Below, piece after piece: positions 25,942 to 33,891 of a stretch of 56,734 nucleotides of DNA (position 1 is its first letter; the number at the start of each line of letters is the position of its first letter). Under the pieces are notes generated by a model that was not told the origin of the DNA, searched no databases, and saw only the letters and a list, made by a program, of their open reading frames with translations. The translations under genes were made by a program, and so were the position numbers. The DNA comes from Cytophagales bacterium (GTDB lineage Bacteria > Bacteroidota > Bacteroidia > Cytophagales > Cyclobacteriaceae): positions 1 to 56,734 of the forward strand of contig DAHVFH010000203.1 of assembly GCA_027317105.1 (NCBI GenBank). Reading direction: 5' to 3'.

Positions 25942-27215
25942 GCGGTTTGTGCTATTGGTTTTTTGCCAACGTTGTGTCCTTTGATGGCAAAATATAAAAT
26001 ATAAAGGTAGCATGGAACCGTACAAATGAAGAAAGCCGTTTGCGAAGGAAATACTTTAACTACCAGGCCATAAACCTGTGGCAAGATTGCCCCACCTGCA
26101 ATGCCCATAATTAAAAGAGCTGAGCCAATCTTGGTAAACTTTCCAAGCCCTTCGATCGCCATCGGAAAAATAGCTGGCCACATCAAGGAGTTTGCTAAAC
26201 CTAAAAGAGCGATAAAAAGAATGCTTGTATATCCGTTTGTAATAAAAGCTAATGTTGAAAACAAAATCCCAACGATAGCCGACAGTTTAAGTGCGGTGTC
26301 CTGTTTCAGAAAACGCGGGATGGTGCTCACCCCAATCACATACCCGATCACCATGGATATTAATGTATAAGAGGTGAAATTTTTAGTTTGATCCAAACTC
26401 ATTCCTAATGCTTTTCCGTAAGTGCCGATTACATCTCCGGCCATTACCTCAGCACCCACGTAAAGGAAAATACAAAGCACACCCAACAAAAGATGTGGAA
26501 ACTGAAATACACTTTTCTTTTCAATAACACCAGGTTTGTCATCGTGGGAAGTTGGCGTTTCTATTTCAGGCAATGGAGAGAGCCACACAATTACGCCAAA
26601 CAAAAACAGGACTAAACCCATTGAAAAGTAAGGATTGATAACACGGCCTGATAGTTCTTGCAACAACTCATTCCGTGAAACAATATCAGTTGTCACTTTG
26701 AGCTTAGCTTCTATTTCGTTGGCCCCTTTTAAAACGATGGCACTAAGAACAATCGGACTTAGCGCCCCGGCAGCCTTGTTGCAAATGCCCATGATGCTTA
26801 TCCGTTGACTAGCGGATTCGATCGGCCCAATTACAGAGATGTATGGATTGCAAGCAGTTTGGAGCAACGCCATTCCTGTAGCTTGAATGAAAAGGCCTGT
26901 AAGAAATAATTCAAAACTCCTACTTTGTGCCGCTGGAATAAACAAAAATGCACCAGCAGCCATCACCCATAACCCTATCGACATTCCTCTTTTATAGCCA
27001 GTTCTATTTAATATAAACGAAGAGGGTATGGAGAGAAAGAAATACGCTATATAAAAGGCAAATGTGACGAGAAGGGCTTGACCATCTGATTTAAGCTCGC
27101 AGGCTAATTTCAAAAATGGAATCAATGTACCATTTAGCCAGGTCACGTAGCCAAAGATGAAAAACAGAATCCCGATGATGGTGATAGAAAGAAGATAATT
27201 TTTTGAAGAAGGCAT
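25938..27215 (-). CDS. sugar MFS transporter (FucP/GluP type)
   Basis: 425 residues with about 12 membrane segments. Motifs typical of the fucose/glucose/galactose:H+ symporter group are visible: FFIFGYVTWLNGTLIPFLK at the start and LLQTACNPYISVIGP with SASQRISIMGICNKAAG in the middle. It should import a monosaccharide through the inner membrane. It is the first gene of a two-gene minus-strand unit with the SMP-30 protein (4-base overlap) and is divergent from a nucleotidyltransferase gene. Fucose could be its substrate, since an alpha-L-fucosidase is elsewhere in the window, but that is speculation. Confidence 0.88.
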   Translation of the reverse strand: MPSSKNYLLSITIIGILFFIFGYVTWLNGTLIPFLKLACELKSDGQALLVTFAFYIAYFFLSIPSSFILNRTGYKRGMSIGLWVMAAGAFLFIPAAQSRSFELFLTGLFIQATGMALLQTACNPYISVIGPIESASQRISIMGICNKAAGALSPIVLSAIVLKGANEIEAKLKVTTDIVSRNELLQELSGRVINPYFSMGLVLFLFGVIVWLSPLPEIETPTSHDDKPGVIEKKSVFQFPHLLLGVLCIFLYVGAEVMAGDVIGTYGKALGMSLDQTKNFTSYTLISMVIGYVIGVSTIPRFLKQDTALKLSAIVGILFSTLAFITNGYTSILFIALLGLANSLMWPAIFPMAIEGLGKFTKIGSALLIMGIAGGAILPQVYGLVVKVFPSQTAFFICTVPCYLYILYFAIKGHNVGKKPIAQTA

Positions 27216-27291
27216 TTTTGAGGGTTTGATTGTGGGATTAAAACTCTAATTTTGATTTTCATTCGATTTAAACTAAAAAAATCAAACTACA

Positions 27292-28194
27292 ATGGCTACT
27301 GGAGAAAGACTTACGTTGTTGGTATTAGCTGCGGGCATGGGGAGCCGTTATGGTGGCATTAAGCAGATTGATGGTTTTGGCCCTTCTGGTGAAACCATTA
27401 TGGATTATTCGCTTTTTGATGCCCTTCGGGCTGGGTTCAACAAAGTAGTTTTTATTGTGCGAGATGAAATTCGTGAAACGGTAGAAGAAATGTTTTTACC
27501 TAAGTTGCAAGGCAAAGCGGAAGTTGAATTTGTCGTGCAGGGCTTGGATACCTTTGTCCCGAAAGAATATCAAAACTCTGGACGAACCAAACCGTGGGGC
27601 ACTAGCCACGCCATGCTTTGCGCCAAAGAAGTGATTAATGAGCCCTTTGCCGTGATCAATGCCGATGACTTTTATGGCCTCGATGCATTTGCAGCAACGG
27701 CTGATTTTTTTAAAACCGAAAGGACTACACATGCTATGGTGGGTTACACGCTAAAGAACGTCTTGTCAGATCACGGAAGTGTTTCGCGCGGCTGTGGCGA
27801 GCGCGATGCCCAAGGCTTTTTGAAAAGCGTGGTAGAGCGCACAACCATTGTAAAAGAAAACGGGATGATAATTTCAAAGGAAAAAGATGGTGACCTGATC
27901 ATGGATCCAGAAACCCCGACTTCGATGAACTTCTGGGGCTTTCATCCTTCCATTATGCCGCTCACAGAGCAGATGTTTCATTCGTTTTTAAAAGACAATG
28001 CACAAAATAGCAAGGCCGAATTCTTTATTCCCTTGGTGGTAAATGATATGATCAAATCAAATAAGGGAAAGGTAAAAATAATTTCCGGTGGCAGTACTTG
28101 GTTTGGTGTCACTTATAAAGAAGACAAAGAAATCGTGTCACGAAAAATAAATGAGCTTGTGCAAAAGGGTGCTTATCCAACAAAACTTTGGTAA
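27292..28194 (+). CDS. sugar-phosphate nucleotidyltransferase family protein
   Basis: 300 residues with the NTP-transferase Rossmann fold: LVLAAGMGSRYGGIKQIDG at 9-27 is the nucleotide-binding G-rich loop, and INADDFYGLDAFAA carries the metal Asp pair. It activates a sugar 1-phosphate with a nucleotide. The neighbouring phosphotransferase could supply that sugar phosphate, a kinase-plus-uridylyltransferase arrangement like NahK/AmgK-type salvage. The exact sugar is unknown. A toxin-antitoxin pair separates the two genes. Divergent from the sugar transporter, 76 bases away. Confidence 0.85.
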   Translation: MATGERLTLLVLAAGMGSRYGGIKQIDGFGPSGETIMDYSLFDALRAGFNKVVFIVRDEIRETVEEMFLPKLQGKAEVEFVVQGLDTFVPKEYQNSGRTKPWGTSHAMLCAKEVINEPFAVINADDFYGLDAFAATADFFKTERTTHAMVGYTLKNVLSDHGSVSRGCGERDAQGFLKSVVERTTIVKENGMIISKEKDGDLIMDPETPTSMNFWGFHPSIMPLTEQMFHSFLKDNAQNSKAEFFIPLVVNDMIKSNKGKVKIISGGSTWFGVTYKEDKEIVSRKINELVQKGAYPTKLW

Positions 28195-28234
28195 TAGTTC
28201 TCCGTATATTTTGTTCAACTTAAGTAAATAAAAT

Positions 28235-28453
28235 ATGAAAGGGATAAATTATGTGGTGGATCAAAAAGGAGAAAAGACATCGGTTGTCTTTGATTTAAAA
28301 AAGTACAAAGAAGAACTGGAGGATTTTATTGACGGACTTGAGGCCGCCTCGAGAGTAAACGAGCCAAGTGTAGATTTTGAAAAAGCTGTGAATAAAATAA
28401 TAAAATCCAAGTCTCGTCATGGCTTACCGCGGCAGAATAAAAAAGTCAGCTGA
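28235..28453 (+). CDS. antitoxin of a RelBE/ParDE-type pair
   Basis: 72 residues, MKGINYVVDQKGEKTSVVFDL first. It has the length and acidic central region of a small antitoxin (EELEDFIDGLEAASRVNEP) and a basic C-terminal end that could wrap the toxin. Its gene overlaps the toxin gene by 35 bases, a common TA arrangement. Weak sequence identity to known families means the call rests on context. Confidence 0.75.
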   Translation: MKGINYVVDQKGEKTSVVFDLKKYKEELEDFIDGLEAASRVNEPSVDFEKAVNKIIKSKSRHGLPRQNKKVS

Positions 28454-28676
28454 GAAAGAGCTATCAAAACTCCCATTGACAGCATTACACGACCTCCGTA
28501 AAAAGATAGTTTCCTTAGGAAACAACCCATTTCCTTTTGGCTATAAGAAGTTAAAAGGGTTTCAAGATCAATATCGGATCAGAAGTGGAAATTACAGGGT
28601 CATCTATCGGGTTGAGCATTATCGATTAATCATTGAGGTTTTAAAAATTGGAGATCGGAAAAATATTTACGATTAG
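28419..28676 (+). CDS. RelE/ParE-family toxin
   Basis: 85 residues of the RelE/ParE fold. Characteristic features are KKSAEKELSKLP, FGYKKLKGFQDQYRIRSGNYRVIYRV and IIEVLKIGDRKNIY. The Arg-Tyr-Arg ladder and the IYRV strand are typical of ribosome-dependent mRNA interferases or gyrase poisons; the target cannot be told. It shares 35 bases with the antitoxin gene. The pair sits between a nucleotidyltransferase and a kinase that otherwise form a sugar salvage unit, so it looks like an insertion. Confidence 0.9.
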   Translation: MAYRGRIKKSAEKELSKLPLTALHDLRKKIVSLGNNPFPFGYKKLKGFQDQYRIRSGNYRVIYRVEHYRLIIEVLKIGDRKNIYD

Positions 28677-28690
28677 ATCGTATACCGAAA

Positions 28691-29713
28691 ATGATACTTT
28701 CTGAAGAAATTATTAAGGAATTTGGAGTCTCAGCAACAAAAATCTCACCGCTCGGGTCTGGCCATATCCACCAGACATTCAAAGTAGAATCAAAGAAAAA
28801 TTTTGTTCTTCAACGGGTAAACAAAAACGTTTTTACGCACCCGAAAATTATTGCCTCCAACAACCGGATTGCCTATCAATATTTAAAAGAGCATCATCCC
28901 GACTATTTGTTTCCCCAGGCGTTACCTGATCAAAATGGTAACGATTTGTTTTACGATGAGGAAGGTTTTCCGTGGCGCCTCTACCCGCTGACCGAAAATA
29001 CCTATACTCTTGACGAAGTTCGCTCAGAGAAGGAAGCTTACGAAGCAGCAAAAGGTTTCGGTTTGCTTACAAAAAACTTAGCAGGCGTTGATGCTTCACT
29101 ATTCAAACCGACTTTAGATCGTTTTCACGATCTGACCAGGCGCTATGAACAATTTGAAGATGCCCTTCAAAAGGCAAAACCGGAAGCCCTTCGTGCGGCA
29201 AAGAAGGAAATAGCTGCAGCAAAATCATTCAACTATTTGGTGAAAGAATATAACCACTTGATCGGAGAAGGTGTTTTAATCACACGAATCATGCACAACG
29301 ACACCAAGGTGAACAACATTCTTTTTGATGCCCTTACGCATACAGCCGCTTGCGCTATCGATTTGGATACGCTAATGCCTGGGTATTTTATTTATGACCT
29401 TGGCGACATGGTGCGCACATTTGTGAGCCCGGTAAACGAAGAAGAAAAAGATATTTCAAAAGTAAAAGTGAGAGAATCAATTTATGTGGCTCTACTTGAA
29501 GGATACCTTTCAGAAATGGGCGACATCCTTACCAAAGATGAAAAAAAGTCGATTCCTTTTTCGGGAATGATGATGACCTACATTATGGCCTTGCGCATGT
29601 TGGCAGATTTTTTAAGAGGAAACACGTATTACCACATCACCTACCCTGAACAGAATCTGGTGAGGGCAAAAAATCAATTTCAGTTGCTTACTCTTCTCGC
29701 TAACAAGAAATGA
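28691..29713 (+). CDS. phosphotransferase, N-acetylhexosamine-kinase-like
   Basis: 340 residues of the APH/choline-kinase fold. LGSGHIHQTFKVE is the nucleotide loop, HNDTKVNNILFD (catalytic Asp204) the loop carrying the general base, and AIDLDTLMPG the metal Asp. This is the arrangement of bacterial anomeric sugar kinases such as NahK. It is 14 bases after the toxin gene and may be expressed from the same promoter as the nucleotidyltransferase. Substrate is inferred from neighbours only. Confidence 0.8.
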   Translation: MILSEEIIKEFGVSATKISPLGSGHIHQTFKVESKKNFVLQRVNKNVFTHPKIIASNNRIAYQYLKEHHPDYLFPQALPDQNGNDLFYDEEGFPWRLYPLTENTYTLDEVRSEKEAYEAAKGFGLLTKNLAGVDASLFKPTLDRFHDLTRRYEQFEDALQKAKPEALRAAKKEIAAAKSFNYLVKEYNHLIGEGVLITRIMHNDTKVNNILFDALTHTAACAIDLDTLMPGYFIYDLGDMVRTFVSPVNEEEKDISKVKVRESIYVALLEGYLSEMGDILTKDEKKSIPFSGMMMTYIMALRMLADFLRGNTYYHITYPEQNLVRAKNQFQLLTLLANKK

Positions 29714-29786
29714 TTGTCTAGATTCCCTGCAAAATTCTCATGCTGAATTTGCCTACGGTATTTAGGATTATAGACTTGCAGAATAA

Positions 29787-29794
29787 TACCTTTG
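29787..29794 (+). promoter_or_regulatory. Bacteroidota -7 promoter box (TACCTTTG)
   Basis: TACCTTTG is a full TAnnTTTG match 52 bases before the chosen ATG (29847) of the M28 peptidase. A TTTAG about 20 bases upstream may be the -33 box. Confidence 0.5.
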
Positions 29795-29846
29795 GGGAAA
29801 CTGCGATTATTTGGTGCGCTTAACTTTCAATCAAAAAAATTTATTT

Positions 29847-31358
29847 ATGAAAAAACTCCTTTTTGGCTTTGCTCTTTTGTTTTCACAATTAGGCTTTGCC
29901 CAGCAAACTTCGGTGGCAACGCAATATGCTGAATTGATTACCCCCAGTGACCTAAAAGATAATCTCTCCATAATTGCCTCCGATGCAATGGAAGGCCGCT
30001 ATACCGGATCGCGCGGCCAAAAGATGGCGGCCGCTTTCATCAATAATGACTTCGAGACCCTCGGGCTTCTCGGACCAGTTAATGGCTCTCATTACCAAAC
30101 GGTTGCACTCGCTTCTTCAAAGCCAGGGGGTATTTATCTTAAATCAGGTGTCACGCGTTATTCGAATTTCAACGAAATCATCTTTTTGGGTGATACCGGC
30201 AGTGGCGGTGAAGTTTCGTTGGATGCCGTCTTTGTTGGCAAGGCAGCAGAAGCAGACTTCGCCTATATCGATGTGAAAGATAAGGCCGTGGTTATCCTAG
30301 CCGATGACCTTTCTTTTAATGTGTTAAGGGGCTTGCGCAAAACGGCTACTTCTGCCCGCGAAAAAGGGGCGCAAATGGTTTTAATTGTAGCCAACGGAAA
30401 ACCAGAAGAATTCAAGCCGTTTGCGGATCAATTAAAAGGTTTTTTTGGGAAAGGATCGCTGTCGCTAATAAAGCCCGATCAGCAGGGTGGAAACAAGGGG
30501 ATGTTTATTGTTGAACAAGCCGTGGCTTCAAAAATCTTTAATACGCCATTTGAAAAACTTTTTAAGGCGGCTTCCGCAGAGCCTTCAAAAAAACCGCTAA
30601 ACAAAATCAAGCCAAGCCGAATTGTTTATCAAGTGGCTATGGAGACAAAAACTGTAAAGTCAGAAAACATGCTTGGCTACCTGGAGGGCACTGACAAAAA
30701 AGATGAACTCATCATTATCTCTGCCCATTTTGACCACATCGGCCTCCATGAAGGCGAAGACAAAGTGAATAATGGTGCCGATGATGACGGCTCCGGCACC
30801 GTTACGGTTTTGCAATTGGCGAAGGCTTTTACACAAGCAAAAAAAGAAGGCCATGGCCCACGCAGAAGCATTTTGTTTCTGACGGTGACGGGTGAGGAAG
30901 AAGGCTTGTTTGGTTCAGAATTTTATGTCACCCATCCCGTATTCCCACTTGCTAACACGGTGGCTGATCTCAATATCGACATGATAGGCCGCATCGACCC
31001 TGAACACAAGGACAAGCCCGATTACGTTTATATTATTGGCTCCGATAGATTATCGAGCGAACTCCATGAAATCAACGAACGGAATAATAAAGAATACACC
31101 AAATTAGATTTTGACTACACCTACAATGATGAAAACCATCCTACCAACCTGTACAAACGTAGCGATCACTGGAATTTCGCCAAGAACAATGTGCCCATCG
31201 TTTTTTATTTTGATGGTATCCACGAAGACTATCACAAACCCAGTGATGAGGTCAGTAAGATTGATTTCGATTTGTTGGCAAAACGAGGCAAAGCCGTTTT
31301 CTTTACCGCCTGGGAACTAGTCAACAGAGATAACCGGATCGCAGTAGATAAGAAATAA
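29847..31358 (+). CDS. M28-family zinc aminopeptidase, exported
   Basis: 503 residues with signal peptide MKKLLFGFALLFSQLGFAQ. A PA-like insertion lies in the middle (GGEVSLDAVFVGKA). The catalytic M28 domain carries the dizinc motifs ISAHFDHIGLH, NGADDDGSGT, TGEEEGLFGSEF, NIDMIGR and YKRSDHWNF. It removes N-terminal residues of peptides in the periplasm or outside. The ATG at 29847 is chosen over an upstream TTG because it starts the signal peptide. It has its own promoter box. Confidence 0.92.
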   Translation: MKKLLFGFALLFSQLGFAQQTSVATQYAELITPSDLKDNLSIIASDAMEGRYTGSRGQKMAAAFINNDFETLGLLGPVNGSHYQTVALASSKPGGIYLKSGVTRYSNFNEIIFLGDTGSGGEVSLDAVFVGKAAEADFAYIDVKDKAVVILADDLSFNVLRGLRKTATSAREKGAQMVLIVANGKPEEFKPFADQLKGFFGKGSLSLIKPDQQGGNKGMFIVEQAVASKIFNTPFEKLFKAASAEPSKKPLNKIKPSRIVYQVAMETKTVKSENMLGYLEGTDKKDELIIISAHFDHIGLHEGEDKVNNGADDDGSGTVTVLQLAKAFTQAKKEGHGPRRSILFLTVTGEEEGLFGSEFYVTHPVFPLANTVADLNIDMIGRIDPEHKDKPDYVYIIGSDRLSSELHEINERNNKEYTKLDFDYTYNDENHPTNLYKRSDHWNFAKNNVPIVFYFDGIHEDYHKPSDEVSKIDFDLLAKRGKAVFFTAWELVNRDNRIAVDKK

Positions 31359-31424
31359 GTTAATAGTTAGTAGGTTGAGCGTCACAATTAACAATAACTT
31401 TTAACGAATAACATTTAGGAAATC

Positions 31425-32099
31425 ATGCACATTGACATCATCACCTGCTTGCCAAAATTGCTTGAGAGTCCATTCGCTGATTCTATTTTGAAACGGGCGA
31501 TTGACAAAGGCATCGTGGAACTCACGGTACATGACCTTCGTCCGTTTTCTACCAATAAGCATCACGCTACGGATGATTATGCCTTTGGTGGAGGGGCAGG
31601 TATGGTGATGATGATTGAGCCGATTGATCGCTGCATTTCTTCTTTGAAAGAACATCGGCAGTACGATGAGATAATCTATATGAGCCCAGATGGAGAACTG
31701 TTCACGCAATCTTTGGCCAATCAATTAAGCCTCAAGAAAAACTTGATTCTGCTTTGCGGCCATTACAAAGGTGTTGACGAGCGTGTGCGCGAACATTTGG
31801 TTACGCGCGAAATTAGTATCGGGGATTATGTGCTCTCTGGCGGTGAATTAGCGGCTGCTGTTTTATGCGATTCTATCATTCGGTTGATTCCGGGTGTTTT
31901 GTCTGATGAAACTTCTGCACTAACCGATTCATTTCAAGACGGGTTGGTTGCCCCACCGGTATATACCCGCCCCGCAGATTATAAGGGTTGGAAAATTCCT
32001 GAGGTTCTTTTATCGGGCCATGGGGCTAAAATTGAGGAGTGGAGACATGATATGGCTTTGGAAAGAACGAAACAAAGAAGGCCTGGCCTAACTCCCTGA
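31425..32099 (+). CDS. trmD: tRNA (guanine-N1)-methyltransferase TrmD
   Basis: 224 residues. SPOUT-fold enzyme that makes m1G37 in tRNAs and prevents frameshifting. Recognisable are HIDIITCLPKLL, DDYAFGGGAGMVMMIEP, LLCGHYKGVDERVREH, EISIGDYVLSGGE (knot/SAM site) and the C-terminal PPVYTRPADYKGW. Length is normal. The usual partner rplS follows 111 bases later with its own promoter; rpsP and rimM are not here. Confidence 0.97.
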   Translation: MHIDIITCLPKLLESPFADSILKRAIDKGIVELTVHDLRPFSTNKHHATDDYAFGGGAGMVMMIEPIDRCISSLKEHRQYDEIIYMSPDGELFTQSLANQLSLKKNLILLCGHYKGVDERVREHLVTREISIGDYVLSGGELAAAVLCDSIIRLIPGVLSDETSALTDSFQDGLVAPPVYTRPADYKGWKIPEVLLSGHGAKIEEWRHDMALERTKQRRPGLTP

Positions 32100-32153
32100 G
32101 GAAATCCGTTGAAAGCCTACCTAAAGTTTAATTGGGTAAAATTCGTTTATGAA

Positions 32154-32184
32154 TTTCCAAATACGCCTTCAACTGCTATATTTG
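32154..32184 (+). promoter_or_regulatory. rplS promoter, -7 TATATTTG
   Basis: TATATTTG at 32177-32184 fits TAnnTTTG; a TTTC at 32154 is a near-consensus -33 box 19 bases upstream. The rplS ATG is 26 bases downstream of the box. Confidence 0.6.
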
Positions 32185-32210
32185 CAGTCCGATTTTAAAA
32201 ATAGAGCGAT

Positions 32211-32588
32211 ATGGCTGATTTAATGAAGATTGTTGAACAAGAACTAGCCTCCAAAAGGGCTTCCATTCAAAGTTTCAAAGCAGGCGATACTATAAATGTG
32301 CACGTAAAGATTAGAGAAGGCGCTAAAGAGCGTATTCAGCAATTTCAAGGCGTAGTGCTTTACCATCGCGGTAAAGGCACCAATGGCGAAAGTTTTTCCG
32401 TTCGTAAAGTATCAAATGGTATAGGAGTGGAGAGAATTTTCCCTATTCTGAGCCCAAGTATTGAGAAAATCGAATTTGTGAAAGCCGGAAAAGTGCGCAG
32501 AGCTAAATTGTACTATTTGAGAGGCCGTCAAGGAAAAAGTGCAAGGATCAAAGAAAAATTGGCTCCTGTTGCTAAAAAAGTTGCCTAA
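32211..32588 (+). CDS. rplS: 50S ribosomal protein L19
   Basis: 125 residues matching L19: GDTINVHVKIREGAKERIQQF, the loop RGKGTNGESFSVRK, and GIGVERIFPILSPSIEKIE followed by KAKLYYL-type RRAKLYYLRG. It lies at the 30S-50S interface. It follows trmD and has its own promoter, and a clear hairpin terminator follows 18 bases after its stop. Confidence 0.98.
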   Translation: MADLMKIVEQELASKRASIQSFKAGDTINVHVKIREGAKERIQQFQGVVLYHRGKGTNGESFSVRKVSNGIGVERIFPILSPSIEKIEFVKAGKVRRAKLYYLRGRQGKSARIKEKLAPVAKKVA

Positions 32589-32606
32589 TACCTACTAAAC
32601 AAACAC

Positions 32607-32635
32607 AAACCCATTTCAATTGAAGTGGGTTTTTT
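32607..32635 (+). terminator. rho-independent terminator after rplS
   Basis: A 9-bp stem, ACCCATTTC pairing with GAAGTGGGT (one G-U) around loop AATT, is followed by a T-run (TTTTTT). Extra A-T pairs extend the stem at the base. This ends the rplS transcript. Confidence 0.85.
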
Positions 32636-32662
32636 GCTTTCACCGGGCATGTAATTTAACCC

Positions 32663-32693
32663 TTGTTGAAAGATACCCGAACGCTTATATTTG
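32663..32693 (+). promoter_or_regulatory. promoter of the class I aldolase gene
   Basis: TTG at 32663-32665, a 20-base spacer and TATATTTG at 32686-32693 match the two-part Bacteroidota consensus. The ATG is 23 bases downstream. This is the best full promoter match in the window. Confidence 0.65.
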
Positions 32694-32716
32694 TTTCCCT
32701 CACCTAACTAAAAATT

Positions 32717-33790
32717 ATGTCTAAAAGTAAAATCACTGAACTATTAGGAAAAGATGCGGAGTCTTTGTTGACCCATAAAAGCAAAACGATTTCCAAAAGT
32801 CTGCTTCATCTTCCAGGGCCGGATTTTGTTGACCAGATCTTTTTACAATCCAACCGGAACACACAAACCCTAAGAAGCCTACAAACCCTTTTTGGCCATG
32901 GTCGGTTGGCGAATTCTGGCTTTCTCTCCATTCTCCCTATCGACCAGGGCATTGAGCACAGCGCAGGCGCATCGTTTGCCAAAAACCCCATCTACTTTGA
33001 TCCGGAAAATATTATCAAACTGGCCATCGAAGGCGGTTGCAATGCGGTAGCAACTACCTTTGGCGGATTAGCCTTAATGTCAAGGAGGTATGCGCATAAA
33101 ATTCCATTCATTGTAAAAGTCAATCACAATGAATTGCTCACGTATCCTAACAAGGCCGATCAGATCATGTTTGGTTCTGTGAAAAGTGCCTATGATTTAG
33201 GTGCCGTAGCCATTGGGGCAACCATCTATTTTGGTTCCGATGAATCTACTCGCCAAATTCAGGAGGTATCCAAAGCCTTTGAAGAAGCGCATGCGTTGGG
33301 CATGGCAACGATCTTATGGTGTTATACCCGTAACAGCGCTTTCAAAAAAGATGGAATCGATTATAACGTTTCAGCTGATTTAACCGGCCAAGCCAACCAT
33401 TTGGGCGTGACGATCCAAGCCGATATCATTAAGCAAAAATTAGCGGAAACCAACGGAGGCTACAAAGCACTGAATACAGGTGGTAGCTCTTATGGAAAGC
33501 TGGATGAGCGAATTTATACCGAACTAACTTCTGATCATCCCATCGACTTGTGCCGCTATCAAGTTGCGAACTGTTATATGGGAAGAGCAGGGCTGATCAA
33601 CTCGGGGGGCGACAGCAAAGGATCTAGCGATATGGCCGATGCAGTTCGTACTGCTGTTGTAAACAAAAGAGCGGGAGGAATGGGCTTGATCTCAGGCCGC
33701 AAGGCATTCCAGCGCCCCATGAAAGAAGGAATTGAGATTTTGAATATGATTCAAGACGTTTATTTGGATAGCTCAATAGATATTGCATAG
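32717..33790 (+). CDS. fbaB: class I fructose-bisphosphate aldolase (FbaB/DhnA-like)
   Basis: 357-residue TIM-barrel aldolase. It has GRLANSGFLSILPIDQGIEH, the phosphate-binding NTGGSSYGKLDERI and CYMGRAGLINSGGDSKG regions and ends MGLISGRKAFQRPM, the DhnA-type family with a Schiff-base Lys and no zinc. It cleaves fructose 1,6-bisphosphate to glyceraldehyde 3-phosphate and dihydroxyacetone phosphate. It has a good two-part promoter and no clear operon partner. Confidence 0.9.
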   Translation: MSKSKITELLGKDAESLLTHKSKTISKSLLHLPGPDFVDQIFLQSNRNTQTLRSLQTLFGHGRLANSGFLSILPIDQGIEHSAGASFAKNPIYFDPENIIKLAIEGGCNAVATTFGGLALMSRRYAHKIPFIVKVNHNELLTYPNKADQIMFGSVKSAYDLGAVAIGATIYFGSDESTRQIQEVSKAFEEAHALGMATILWCYTRNSAFKKDGIDYNVSADLTGQANHLGVTIQADIIKQKLAETNGGYKALNTGGSSYGKLDERIYTELTSDHPIDLCRYQVANCYMGRAGLINSGGDSKGSSDMADAVRTAVVNKRAGGMGLISGRKAFQRPMKEGIEILNMIQDVYLDSSIDIA

Positions 33791-33805
33791 TAGGGTGTCA
33801 GAAAC

Positions 33806-33883
33806 TGGTTCTTGATTCTTACGAGCAGTTGTAAGGATCGAGAATCATTGACTAATTGGATCTGTTGAAACTTTGACTAATTG
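33806..33883. repeat. imperfect inverted repeat and duplicated 11-mer between fbaB and accD
   Basis: TGATTCTTAC near 33809 can pair with GTAAG (33832-33836) and AGAATCA (33841-33847) downstream, so an imperfect hairpin is possible. TTGACTAATTG occurs twice, at 33848-33858 and 33873-33883, 25 bases apart, the second just before the accD start. Function unknown; a T-run is absent, so it is not a clear terminator. Confidence 0.4.
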
Positions 33884-33891
33884 AAAGCGAA

